Shown in pieces: positions 49,259 through 61,600 of a DNA stretch of 64,000 bases. The notes under the pieces are model-generated. The model had not been told where the DNA came from and searched no databases. It worked only from the letters and a program-made list of their open reading frames with translations. The stretch lies in assembly GCA_026874595.1 (NCBI GenBank), contig CM049306.1, positions 93,237,642 to 93,301,641 on the forward strand, read 5' to 3'. Position 1 is the stretch's first letter; each line of letters opens with the position of its first letter. The stretch is from Sipunculus nudus. Taxonomy: Eukaryota > Annelida > Sipuncula > Golfingiida > Sipunculidae. Position numbers and translations under genes: made by a program.

Positions 49259-50060
49259 GATTGATTCAATATGCAAGTGGATGACTTTTTCCCCCAGATT
49301 TGCTCTTCATAATATCTCATAAGTGTGCTTCAGTATACCTCTTGTTACTCTCTAATTGCCATATATTTAAATACAATTACAAATTATTTTTTTGTAAAAA
49401 TTATTAGTGATATTTACAAACACAAGGTTGTTAAGAAAACTGGAGAAAAAAATAAAGATTAATAAATGTTTTGCAAATAATTGGTATGTTAAGGATGCTG
49501 TAGACCACATGAAACAAATCAAAGGTGCAAATAATAATCAAATATCTATTTCATAATTCTGTTTCCAAAATTAATGTTAATTATCACATGAATAACTATT
49601 ACATTACTGTAAAAAAGGTAATTATTACATTAATACTATAATATTCTGTAAATATTAATAAATATATTACCTTTTAACAATATATAACCATTCAGTGTTA
49701 AAATATTGAAAATCCGACTGAAAACATCTTTCATATGTCAATTACAATGCTTAATATATTAGGAAATTAGATCAGATCTTTATTTTAATCTCGCCTAGGC
49801 AGATTTTAAACTCACCTAAGTAATATCAGGCAGATTTTAAACTCGCCTGGATGACACCAGACAGATTTTAAACTCGCCTAGGCGAGATTAAAATCCTGGC
49901 CTGCTCCATGATGGCGAGATTGCGATTGTGATCTTGTCTAGGTGAGTTTAAAATCCGTCTAGCCGAGATCACAATTGCAATCTCGCCTAGGCGAGATCAC
50001 AATCGCAATCTCGTCTAGGCGAATTTAAAATCCGCCTTGATTTTAATCTCGTCTCTGACA

Positions 50061-51821
50061 TATATATATATATAAAGCGGTTCCGTTTTGAGATGTTGAT
50101 ATATCATGCAGTTAACGAGAACAAAATGACTAATTGGCAATAGCCAAAATAAAATAAATACAGTTACTGATGGTTCTGTCAAAAATCTAAAAAAAAAAAA
50201 ATCATGGAATCTTCATAAACTGGTGCAGAAAGCAGAAAAACTGAGGATCACCCTTCATTTGTATCAAAGCACATAACAATGCTAGATTGTGAGAAACAAG
50301 ATATTTCAAGTTGGATTTAATGCATTCAAAACCTGTAAATTTTTGCTGTCTTAATCAGGACAGATTGGCACTCTGACTTTTATTGCTAAAATGCTACTAT
50401 GTTACCTGGAGGCACAATTCAAAGAAACTTTTCAAACTTTATTGTAAGAAGATCTTTGTTATTTGCTAATATTTAAGAACATTTAGATGTGTCTGTAGCT
50501 GTCCAGGTTTGATTGATATTTGATCATTAAGCCCTGTCTTATAATTGATAATGACATTTACTTTAAAAGGTCATCTGTAGTATTGTCCTGTTAATTGTTG
50601 CTGGTGATACACCTGGGAAAAGAGTCTTTAATTCAGTACAGGGTGGCTATTTAAATGGTAGCAGCTTTGATCATTTTATTGGACCTTGAATTGCATGATT
50701 AGATATGTAACTGTAGCAGAATTGTACAGCACACAGATAGCAAAAAAATAAAGTTAAGCAATTAATTAGATGCTGCTGGCAACATTTGCAGACTTGTCCT
50801 ACCTGTAACATTAAATCAAATTAACCAAACTAACAAATAAATATCTTTATTTTTTTCTGTCACATAGGAATAAGTCAGTAAGCATGGGCTGTATTTTAGT
50901 TAATGCTATCCTGTTGAATGCTGAGTAGAGAGCATGGGCATTATCACCGACAACATCAGTTAAATCCCTGTGGTTTAACAGACCTCCAGCAGAAGTAAAT
51001 CAGGTTATTTATAATTGGTTTGTGGATGCAGACTCAAAGCTAGAATGATCCTGAAATTAATCTCCCCCTGATCTGCCTTGATTGTGACACTGGCACTGTC
51101 AGCACTGACATTTCTTACAATTGAGTAGAACACCTATTTTAGCACTTTGCCAGTCCCCTTCTCTTAATCCAAGTTTAATTATAAGATAATGCTTTCCTTC
51201 ATAACTGATTTTCCTTTCTTGAACAGTATTTGGTATTTGCTTTAATTGTTAATGTTATGCACTTATCCTAAATACTGCTGTTTGTTAACAGCTGTTCCCA
51301 TTAAGTTCAGCAGCTTGACATAATTAAATAAGTCAGTGCCATTTCATGTTAATTTAGAGGATAAATTATTTAAGTATGAATAAATAAAAAGGTCAGCTTC
51401 CTTGTGCCTGATTCCTTAACTACAGCTTTAACTGACATGAATTTTAGAAAGAGAAAGTGATTTTCCTGCTGTTAAGTGAAAGGTGAAGTTCAAGCCATCT
51501 TATTGTCAATAAGTGAGAAAGAAAAATTTCAAATTAATTATAAGACTTCTTTCTCATTATGTTGTTTAAATTGTGATCTTGTAATTCAGCAGTGCAGAGT
51601 TATATGGAAAATGATATTGGAGGAATATACATTGTTTGGCATAAAAACATAATTATGTATTCATTAAATAACATTTAAATATGAAATAATCAAATTTTAA
51701 AATATTTTGTGATGAGTGACAATAACAAACTGTTATATCACCTTACTATTTATTTTTTTTTTGCTGCTAAAAAAGAATTGGATACTTGGAGATATTTTGA
51801 CATGCAGCCTGTGCCATTCAG
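50061..51821. other. Gene-free DNA
   Basis: AT-rich and CpG-poor with no supportable exon, repeat or RNA gene beyond the short TA run at the left edge. Confidence 0.5.
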
Positions 51822-52060
51822 GTTTCTGTATATAGCAAGCTGGCAACCCCTATGAATGGTTTTGAGAAACTGAGAGAATTAAACATGTCAGGGTTCAATA
51901 AGCCGCGGGAATGTGACACAAAAGTACCAAGAGGAAAATGTCCAGGTGAGACTCTATCTGCAGAGAGAGTTGATGGTAAGGGGATGTGTACTGTATTTGC
52001 ACAGTTTAATTTGGAATAACACTTATTTTGGACCATGCCCAAATCCTCAAATTATAAAAG
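51822..52060 (-). repeat. Dispersed repeat with an exon-like plus-strand segment
   Basis: The minus strand matches 21290-21510. On the plus strand, 51822-51945 also looks like an exon: it follows GTGCCATTCAG, is open in a single frame (VSVYSKLATPMNGFEKLREL then NMSGFNKPRECDTKVP), and ends CCAG before GTGAGA. The other two frames are stopped. Because the segment is repeated elsewhere with only partial conservation, and its phase does not fit 52706-52887, I treat it as repeat first and exon second. Confidence 0.6.
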
Positions 52061-52705
52061 AATAAATGTGGGATGTACTGAAGACTACTAAAGTTTTACA
52101 GAGTGAAAAATGGTAGATCAGTTAGTGCATGTTAGCTGTTGTAGTTGATTTGAATTTGTAAACACCAGATTTTTTGGTACACAGCAACATCTGTCGTCAA
52201 TGTGATGGGCTTTCAATGATTCATAACTTCTGTTGGTTTAGTCCCTTTCAGTGTGTGGGTGTTTACACAGGAAAGATTCCTGTGATAGAAATAGTCCTCA
52301 GAAAAAAAATCCAAGTTGTGATAGTTAACAGTAACCAACCTATGTAATAGTTAACAGTAACCAACCCCTCCCTGCCATGTTAATAAAGAAATGTTTATTA
52401 AATATGTTGAACAGTGTCTATTGTGACATAATAAACACAGGTTTGTTTACATATCCTCATCATATCTCCTCCACAAGATTTTATTTCATGATAAACCTGA
52501 CAATCCAGTAGGCAGATCCATGTCAGATAGGGAAGCTGCCAGGAAGCTGGGCTAGCAATCTCCTGCTGGGACAGATTGTACCTGTGCTGCTGGATTAGAG
52601 CCTTGAAGCATCGTGAGCAGCCATACAACATCAGGTTAAACAAGCCTGTGCTGTTGATGTTTTGTACCCTTCCCGCTCCATCTTGCCTTTGATTTCTCCT
52701 TTCAG

Positions 52706-52887
52706 CTGCAGAAACCCTCATCACAGTACAAAAAATACCAGAACAAGGCCTTTAGGGTCAGGTTTCTTTTGGACTGGTGGCGAGCGTGCCACCCTGTGTT
52801 CCCATACAACTCAACTAGTGTTTACCCAGCCCGGGAAAAAAATGCACCGCACACTGTGAAGGACCAGCCAAGTCTGAGGTTCCCCAG
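52706..52887 (+). CDS. Candidate internal coding exon, 182 bp, unrecognised protein
   Basis: The polypyrimidine run and acceptor TTGATTTCTCCTTTCAG are followed by 182 bases open in one frame, ending CCCCAG before GTATAC. The frame starts in phase 0 and ends after two bases of a codon. It reads LQKPSSQYKKYQNKAFRVRF, then LLDWWRACHPVFPYNSTSVY, then PAREKNAPHTVKDQPSLRFP. GC content is clearly above the flanks and several CpG are kept. The segment is rich in Tyr, Trp, Lys and Arg and has no hydrophobic span, so a soluble protein or loop is likely. A direct join to 7047-7342 would shift the frame and end at a TGA about 28 bases before the donor. So either other exons intervene or this is another gene. 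The family is not recognised. Confidence 0.5.
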
Positions 52888-53589
52888 GTATACTCTCATA
52901 CCTGGCTCCTAACACACCTGTGGCATTATATTAATGACATTTGGTGCTCTGTTAAAGGTTCTGAACTGAAAACATTCTATGTAATATTTTAATATAAGAA
53001 ATGAGGTACTTGCTCCCATTGATACTTGCTTCTTTTTTCACCTCCGGTTATATTTACTCACCTAATTGTTCCAGGTAATGACAACATCATAAATTGGCCT
53101 CTCTCTTGTGTTTCATGTTATTCGTCAAATAAATAAACTTTTTTATCAATATTGTCCAACAGACATCAAGAGAATAATTGTGTGCTTAAAACGTGATATG
53201 AAATGTTTCACATGATGTCCTTGCAGATTTGGGTACATATAAGACGGTATTAAAAGAAACAGTCCTTTGTAGTGAATGTCAGGGTAGCCTTGCTGCCAGC
53301 ATTGAGCCAGCTACTGAACAAGCTGCTAGCTTTACCTGAAGAGTTATAAGTAATCCTTGGTAGTGACCCATATATCAGTGCAGCTGGTAGTTAACATCTC
53401 CAGCTACTCACTAGCTACTAACCTTATCTAATCACGAAGGAGCAAGCGGCTTCCAACAGAGTTCAAGTTGTTCCCAGTCACATTAATGTAAGGTTTGTCC
53501 CACTGCCTATAGGTGGCAGCATCATCTCTGAGTCAGATAAAAAGCAACTGTTACTGACAGAATTGTCATTAGGCCAAAATAAAAAAAAA
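52888..53589. other. Gene-free DNA downstream of the candidate exon
   Basis: No further exon with convincing splice sites was found before the MITE at 53590. Confidence 0.45.
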
Positions 53590-53892
53590 GGTATGGTTCT
53601 CAGGCACTTTTTTTCAGAAATCAATGCGGGTGGGCGCTTTTTTTATTTTTAATTTTTTGGTATGTATTGATAAAAATGTCAAATGATAAGGGAAAAGAAT
53701 GAAAATAACAGTTTTATTTTGCTAAATAAGTAAAAGCACAACAGAACAAAGGAAATTGTATGTTTTTATCTTCTTGAAAGAAATGTCGGAGCTGCAGCAG
53801 CTCAAAATTGGAAAGTTTTTATTGAAAATCAAAATAAAAAGTTTTGATGCGGGGATTTAAAATTGATGCGGGTGGTGCCTGAGAACCATACC
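53590..53892 (+). mobile_element. MITE, GGTATGGTTC family, complete copy
   Basis: GGTATGGTTCTCAGGCAC (53590-53607) is a perfect inverted match of GTGCCTGAGAACCATACC (53875-53892). The pairing may continue as AAA/TTT outside. The 303-bp body has no coding capacity. An inner CAATGCGGGTGG at the left and TTGATGCGGGTGG at the right indicate a second layer of related subterminal words. A short segment with GGAGCTGCAGCAGCTC, a 16-base palindrome, is present only in this copy. Confidence 0.85.
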
Positions 53893-56179
53893 TTTAATAT
53901 TTTTTGGCCTTACAGTTAGTTAAATATGTATCAGGTGTCACCGTCAGCCTCACTTTGTATATTCCAACTTCATGTGAATTTACCTATTCAAATGTGAATA
54001 CACCTTTTGGAATAAAAGTATTAATTAAACAGGTCATCTCAGACTCATCTGCCATGCTGCAGTGTATGTGGTATGTATGCTACATGATGTAACACACACT
54101 TTGACTTCTAATTTAAATGTCTTTTATAGTAATATCAGTCTTGACTAAAATGACACTCTTTTCATATCCAAATGTTATTGCCTTAAAGAGTTACGAGCTG
54201 GCTCAGATTTCTTTTAGATAGGATTCAAATCTGAACTTATTCCAGACGTCCCCACTGCAGGAGTACCCCACACCCTTAACCCCACAGACTCCCTAGTGTG
54301 AAGGATACATTTAAGAATGCTAATACCAGTACTGTTTGTGTTAAATTTATTGCATTTTAATTTGTGCACCCATTGCATATGGTGTAAGGATGCATGCACT
54401 GAAATCTTAAATAAGATCTGTAGCCAGGTTCTAGCAGTTTGATTACATGCTGTGCATAATAATGCTTAGAGTCATGACAAAGTGTATAATGACAACCATG
54501 CCTTGAGATAACATTATCTGATAAAATCTTTTATCTGCATGATTTTCACAGTTTGTGATATTCTGCTCATATAACGAAGGTCCCGTACACACAGCACAGG
54601 TAGTTTAGTTCAAATTTAAATGAACATTTTCCCTATAAATGCAAGTAATTTATTATGAACGTTCTCACTGTTCTAACCTATTCACATACAAGTATTTGTT
54701 TTACTGAATAAGCAGGACATACTCAATTTGCCAATTATTCCCGAGGGTCTCATTTTCGCGATTATTTCCCATTCGCGGATATTGCGAAATTTAAACCCTT
54801 GTGAACAAAAAGGCAACCACAGTATATGATAAGGGGTTTACACTATCTTATTCTTTAGCTCTCAGTCATTTTGGGTCATAACACTATTACATCCTTGAGA
54901 AGTGAAATGTCTTTAATAAAACCAACACATAAACATTTAATCAGATACCTGAATTTGCATGGAAGCATGAAATGTGACATTTCAAACCTATGAAAATGCC
55001 TGGCAGATATGGCACCTTTATATCATAATATTTTGGGTGATTCTATGGATGATGTTACCACACTGATATAATTTAGATATCTTGTTATGTAAGGTATACC
55101 TTTTATTAGATCATCCATACAGTTATAAGCAGATAGACCAAACGGCAATTGTACCAAAATGTACCAAATGGTGATTGCTAACTGTTGATAGAGAGCAGCA
55201 CACACAGCCTGGCATACAAAAAAGCTCTTACTGCCATCTGTGAGCAAATGGATGAACTATTTTATTGATGGTGGCTTAGATGGGCTTTCTAAGCAATATC
55301 CACATAAACTGGATTAAGGACATTATGGAGATGGAACTCCAAAGTCTTTCAGCATGTTTTGTAATGTTAGAGAAGAGGCTCATCATGTTCATTTATTGCT
55401 GCGTCTGGCTATTTACATCCATAAAAAAATTCCTGAGCCATCAAGTACCATAGAATGTCTGGCTGTGATGCTGACAGCCATCCAGGCTGTGCTGGGTAAT
55501 AATTGACTGCACCAAATGATCAGTGCTGTTACAAGCAATATGGCCTGCTTCTGTAGTTGTTGCAGTTCTGTCCTGTTAAATTTTATACTGTAAATGGTAC
55601 ATAAAACAATATTATTAATCATAATAATTGACCATTATCATTCATTTCTGTTTAATTAAACACATATTGTGAGACTAGTTTATAATGAAAAATAAGGCCT
55701 AAACTGCTCCAACCTATTTTTTGTCCCTAGAACAATGGATGGTATATTAAATTATTCATTACATATTTTGGTGCTTATATAATAAAGATTTATGTTCTTA
55801 TTATATATATTATACATAGTCAGTATATCCATACAAGGTTCAACAGGGCCTTTGAATAGATGAAGACAATAGGTACCCAGTACTTTTGTATATCATGGAA
55901 ACCAGTGAATAATGGAAAATTGTGAAAAAAATTCTGAGCTTATCCATGATTTTCAATATCCCTGAACCAGACTGAAGTCAGTTAAGATGGTTCATTAAAT
56001 ACAAGTCAAGGATTGACTTTTGAAGAGTTACAATAAATACTATATAAAGATTCAGTAAACATTAAAAAAGTCTGAAGAATTTACATGCATGGAATTAAGT
56101 GTTCTATATTCAGAGTAGAATAACATCAAATGTGCATATTTCATTAATTGCTTGAGCTCAGGATTTTGGTTAAATGTAG
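53893..56179. other. Gene-free DNA
   Basis: Mostly AT-rich. A patch at about 54735-54800 with TTCGCGATTA and ATTCGCGGAT words keeps CpG and looks like a decayed dispersed repeat. No supportable exon. Confidence 0.45.
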
Positions 56180-56199
56180 TACTTAAAAAGTTATGTCTA

Positions 56200-57215
56200 T
56201 TTTTAGCGAACCTGTGAGCTTATGTGATGGTGCGGCGTCGTACGGCGTCTGTCGTGCGTCATCTGTACGTTAACCATAGCTATCTCAAAAAACGGCAGGA
56301 GCTAGCATCACCAATTATTTTGCATATAATCAGTCATCCAAAAAACTTTATCAGATTTTGTTTCTTTTTTTCTAACTGCATTTTCTTAGATTTTATAGGG
56401 AAAAAGCTAAAAAAGCTTTAAAAATCTTCTTCTCCGAAACTGTCCAGCCAAATTGTCTAATATTTCACAGAAATGATCCCTAGAACAATCTTTCTCAAGT
56501 TTGTTCGAATGGTTCCAGTTCGGAGATTTTTGGCCGAGATACAGGAGGTTGAACTTTGTTAACTGTGCAAAAAAGCATATTAAAATTTAAATCTCAGAAA
56601 CGGCTGTAGCTATCATCACCAAATTTTATGCCAATGTTGGTCACATAGGTCATATCTGAAATTGAGGTATTGGTGTCGCCACCTGCATCGGCCTTTTTTG
56701 AACAGGGTCATCAGGGCCTGTATCACTCTGAGGGCTACAAAAAACTTCTTCACTGAAACCATATGGCCAAAATGTTTAATATCGCACAGAAATGATCCTA
56801 GGGTAGTGCTTTCTGAAGTTTGTTCAAATGGTCTCTTTTCAGTGTCTTTTGGCTAAGTTATGGGAAGCTGAATTGGCTATTTTGGCTCAGTGGCTACAAA
56901 GATCTTCTTCTCAATAACCACTCGGCTAAATTCTTAAATCTCACACATTAATTATCCTAAGATGTTGATAATTCAAGTTTGTTCAAATGGTTGTGGTTCA
57001 GTGCTTTTTGGCTGAGTTATGGGAAGCTGAACTTAGCCAGTTTGCTGTATTGTCCTATATGAGTTATAAACCTGCAAAGCATTTTTCGACTGATGCCACT
57101 GAAGCCAGTTGGTTAAATATTTTACAAGAATAATTCCTACAATAATTCTTATAATAATTGTCATTAATGGTTCCACATGAATGATTTTGGCTGAATTATA
57201 GAGATTGAATTGAGT
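56200..57215. mobile_element. Tandem-repeat-bearing element with CG-rich head
   Basis: It opens with a CGGCGTCG/GTCGTGCGTC-rich stretch (56225-56275) and is followed by diverged units of about 160 bases. The landmark TTGTTCrAATGGT occurs at 56501, 56820 and 56979, with a worn copy at 57158. Shared words are ATCTTCTTCTC, CACAGAAATGATCC, TTTTTGGC and GAGTTATGGGAAGCTGAA. A GGTGTCGCCACC variant lies at about 56671. The GC-rich head followed by tandem units repeats the plan of the two Helitron-like elements, but no hairpin-CTAG end was identified, so the class is open. Confidence 0.6.
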
Positions 57216-57779
57216 CATTTACCATATATGTTAGCTGTGTGATGCTGTTACATCTAGCCTGCACCAGTTTATCAGTATCTATTACATCATGCCACTAGAC
57301 ATTTAGATTTCAGAATATCTTTGGTTAATATTGAAAAGAAAGTTTTTTTAAAAGCTTTTAAAAAATTTAGATTTATGATTTAAGTTATTCATTATACCAG
57401 GCAATGTTACAATCATGGATATTCAGCTCTCTATGGCTATATAAAGACAACTTTACTTGGATTTTAAATAATTGGTATCCCTACTCAACTTAATTCAAGA
57501 ATTTGCCATCAATGAGATATATCTGTATTTTAATTTTGCATTCAGTATGCATCTGTAATAATTTTACATATATTCCTGATTAATTTTTTATAATGAGTCA
57601 GCTGAAAAGCATTTTGTATTGGGAAAATAAATTTCAAAGTTATTTCAAGTAGGGACCACTAATGTGTTCAGATGGCAGCACTGGGTTTACCATTGGCAGA
57701 TTGCCAGTGCCTTGATGTTGGCCATTAGCCAAGATGATGTCAGCTCTATAAATAGTTTTGGCACAGTGCCAGGATTGGA

Positions 57780-58035
57780 AGAAGTGCAGCCAGGTATAGG
57801 TCAAGAGTTAACTCAGTGCAGTAGCTGCATTCTATTTATAGCTTTGGCGGACTGCTCACTGCATCATATTTGGCACCAGAGTTCAGCCTGAATCTATTTA
57901 TAGCTTTGGCAGACTGCCAACTGTGTCAGATTATGCAACAGGTCAAGAGTTCACTCAGTGCAGCCAGGTACAGGGCAAAAGTTTACTCAGTCTAGCCAGG
58001 TGCAGGTCAAGAGTTCACTCAGTGCAGTAGCTTGA
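57780..58035. repeat. Short direct repeats, about 45-bp unit
   Basis: CAGGTCAAGAGTTCACTCAG and close variants recur four times (near 57795, 57935, 57968 and 58008), linked by GTGCAGCCAGGTxCAG. TATTTATAGCTTTGGCxGAC also occurs twice. Confidence 0.75.
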
Positions 58036-58149
58036 GGCAGCTATTTGTCACTGGTCACTTGCAGGCAAGTGCCTTACTCACCTAAGCCTTGTCAGCCCAG
58101 TGTTTCAAACTCTGGGGAAGTTTGATGTAATGTACTGATATTTTGACCT

Positions 58150-58480
58150 GTCTATGAGTCTTTGATGGTATTCTCATTTACAAGACAGGTGGTGTCACGT
58201 ACATTGACAGTGTATGTGCCTGCTTATTTCTACAGAGGAATTTGATATATGAGCCTGAAATTGGGCATATTTATACATATCGAATAGCTTTGTCGTATAC
58301 AAGACTGGTGGTGCCACCTACAATAATTTTTGCACATTGTGTGTCCCTGCTTTTTTCTCAGGAGGGGTTTAATATATCAGTCTGAAAATTAGCATATGTG
58401 TATATCTCTGATAGCTTTGAAGTATACAAGACTGGTGGTGCCAGCTACAATCGTTTTTGTGTTGTGTGCACCAATGCCAG
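58150..58480. repeat. Tandem array, three units of about 120-127 bp
   Basis: CAAGACTGGTGGTGCCACCTAC or variants lie at 58181, 58300 and 58427, each followed by a TGTGTG word, a CTGCTTxTTTCT word and AATATATxAGxCTGAAA. The GGTGGTGCCACC centre is a variant of the palindrome in the 24-kb array. A possible terminal hairpin with two AGGCCT words lies near 58618-58632. Confidence 0.75.
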
Positions 58481-58639
58481 AATTTCAGCAGTGATGTTTG
58501 TGTAATTGTTTCTTATTCAAAATGTTTAGTACTTGCATTGTTCATATACATGAAAAGTAATGGTCCAGCATTGAAGCATTATACCTGGTGTATTTCCCAA
58601 TACACAGGTTCGCATTAGGCCTGTAGGCCTTGTTTACTA

Positions 58640-61600
58640 TTAAATGCCTGTTAATTCCTAGAATATATACCTTTCATAGTGAAGGTCATATCTGGTTATG
58701 TTTCTTTTAATGTAGAATGCAGAACAGAATAGATAAATATTTCAGAGCACATACATAAAACTTCTGGAGGTCTGCAGGAAACATGACCATTTCATTATAT
58801 GTTCTAAGAAGATTTATTTATTAATCAAAAGAGCTGCAAGATTCGAAATGAAACAATCAGGTGTGTAATAGGAACATCATTTTACTGTGTTTCATTAAAT
58901 CATTTAATGGTGAAAAAAATTGCAGATGTATCCTGTGTGTCATAGTGACAGGGGATGAAAGTGATGTATATAATTTTGGTTTATAGAATGTGGAAAATTT
59001 TATCGATTCATTCCAAGAAAAAGAACTATGTTCAAAGCATCAGGGGAGGGGGAGAACTCATAATTTAACCCAGAGGGGTTGAGTACAAAAAGTGTTAAGA
59101 TAAAAAATGGAACTTAAATGAAAGTACTTTCCACATATTATTTTTATACAGTTGTAAATTTTGTGAAACAACACTACAAGGTTACATTAGAAAATATTTT
59201 CTGTCTGTAACAATCTCTGTGCAGTTACAATTTATATGAAAATTTGTGCATGATGGCTGATTATAGTATTAGTGACAAAAATACAACATCTTGTGCTCCC
59301 AGCACCGCTCCTGGGTAGAGTCTTTACCCTACTCCCTGCTTGGAAACCTTAGCTTGTGATGTGTATGGAAATAAGTAATGATTTAATGCCACAGTAGGTA
59401 CAACTGGGCAAGTCTGTAAACAAGGGCCCCAGTTCCTGCTCAATTGACAATGGTTTACCAGGCTTTTAATGAATCAATACTTTATCTTTGCTTAATATCC
59501 ATCCCCCAGAGCCATTCTTTGCCCATCTCGGCTGGGACAGACCTTAAATTATTCATTGTCAACAATTTCCCCTGGCTGATAATGGACAGAGTGGTAAAGT
59601 TTATCAGACAAGCTGCATGAAATTGTTTGCCTTCAGCCCTGGTATGTGTTATCAGACTGGTAGGATCAGGTGTGTAATTGAGCAGGGAAACTGGTCTAGA
59701 CATCAAATGTGTGGTGGTGTGGTCTGTGGTCAATAAAAAAACAACCACAGGTGGAATAAGTGGTTTCTTAAGAAAATATTTGTCTCTACAAAATAGAATG
59801 GGAAATTGACTGAAGCAAAATGAATTGGATATGTAGACAGGCATTGTAGATAAAGAAAGTCTTATCACAATAATAAGATTTAGTATCAGTTACCAAAAAT
59901 AACTTCATTAAATGTGTGAAATATGAAATAAAATTTAAAGGTAACATTTTTTTCTCAATTTTAGCCACTTTTCACAACAGGTTTCTCAGATTATTTTGAA
60001 AACAATTGTTTTTGCCATGTTACTGTTCACGATCCCATTTCTTTGATTCTGGACTTTTTTCTGGAAATGCCAGCACCCATTTGTCTTAACTGTAATCAAA
60101 TTATATATTCAGATTGTCAGTTTGTATCATATCTCCCCTTCCTTCCCCTCCACTCTCCCCCCCCCCCCCTCCCCCCCCCAAAAAAAAAAAAAATATGCTG
60201 TTTGCCTGAAGCAGGAGATTATGTAACAGAAACTTCTTTGCTTAAAACTAGTGCAGATGTATGTCAGTTGTTTCTTTATAATATTCCAACACAACTCAAA
60301 CATTTTTTCCATTTTCCAAAAGAAAGCAGAGTATTGGATGAGACATTGAATGAATTAAATATAATGCATATAACTTTTATAATTTAACATTTTAAAGGAA
60401 CTTTAGGGGTTAAGTATGGGTATAATGTAGCTGAAAAATAAAATGGAGTAGTGTCCCACTCATAATAAGATAAGGAAACTAGTTGTTGTATAACACTGAG
60501 TTTTTGTTGCTCTTATAAAATTTAATCAGCTTATCTATATACTGAATTAGCAGCTCTGTGTTTTTTATGGTCTAAATAAATATAATAAAACAAATATGTA
60601 GCTCACATAAGAAACAGAAAGATGAGGTTACATCCAGCAGAGAACCAGACTAAGCAATGAATAATTAAACTGGGACAGTACATTGATGTGTACTGAGAAA
60701 GAGACACGACTCCTGCATTACTGTACAACAGAGTTTTTGTGAAGTTGGGATTAAACCTAGGTGTTATCTGATTACATGCGGGGATAACAGTCATCCTGTT
60801 ATATAGGAGGTAGCTACCAACAGCAGCTCCATCCTGCTTCATAACTTGGTGTGTGTTACCAGGATGTGTCTGTTTCACTCAGAAAGAAGGGTAATGTAAG
60901 TACTTCATTATTTATTTTAGCTGTTCTGCATTTTATACCATAAGGAGTACTGATACTCAGCTTTTCTTATACTTCTTAACTAGGTCTTTATCTAAGGTTT
61001 TAAATTTTAGGCCAGTTTTTTTATTTTGTGCCAAAACTTTGACAGTTACCGAGTAATGGTGTATGAAACACTGTCAAAATTTTATTTATTTAATATCATT
61101 TGTGATAGAATGTACTTGGAATAATCAAATAAAAGTTACAAAAGCTTTAATCAAATTCAGTGTTAGACATATGATATGCTGGAGCATCTGTTCATAGTTG
61201 TAGGGCATCTAGTATCCCACCCTAAACAAATGAACAACATCGGCTTAAATATTAAATCTGTTCGATCAAATATTCCACCATGGTGTCTGACATAATTTGA
61301 CAGGTGTACTTGTAGCATTTGATTATGATGGCAAAAATTGAAAGCTCAAACCTAGCTACCTGCATTACCTGGTGCCTTTAAACATCAACAATAAATTGCT
61401 AAAATTTGTGACTAACATATCACGCAGCTATAGTACCTGAATTGTCATAAAAGTTCAAAGGGTCAGTATAAAGAATCGAACCAATACAGCTATGTTACCT
61501 CAGGTTTTTCTCTTGCTGAATTTAACTGCAATTTTAAATTCCTGGTGGTTTTGACTAGCTTTGCACAAAAAATTTAATTCATTATTTTTTAAATTTCTAA

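Larger units (their letters stand above)
47905..50060. mobile_element. Foldback element with about 0.5-kb palindrome-rich arms
   Basis: The ends TGTCAGAGAC (47905) and GTCTCTGACA (to 50060) are perfect inverses. Inverted similarity continues inward for about 500 bases on each side, to about 48380 and about 49560, including an AGATGTTTTCAGTC word and the internal AT-rich part. The outer 300 bases of each arm are built from repeated blocks: the perfect 14-base palindrome CTCGCCTAGGCGAG occurs at 47970, 48097, 49875 and 49982, with many variants. GAGATTGCGATTGTGATCTC and TTTTAAACTCGCC words recur in both orientations. The middle 1.1 kb is AT-rich with no transposase-like frame. The CAGAGAC/GTCTCTG tips resemble hAT ends, but a target duplication cannot be read because both flanks are TA repeats. 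Confidence 0.85.

Noticed and set aside
56490-56530. GTTCGAATGGTTCC resembling a tRNA T-arm (B box)
   Set aside because: No A box, acceptor stem or anticodon arm could be placed. The word is part of a 160-bp repeat unit and changes in the next unit.
59482-59868. 128-codon minus-strand open frame
   Set aside because: No splice signals, no domain and no coding-like composition. The residue mix reflects AT-rich intron DNA.
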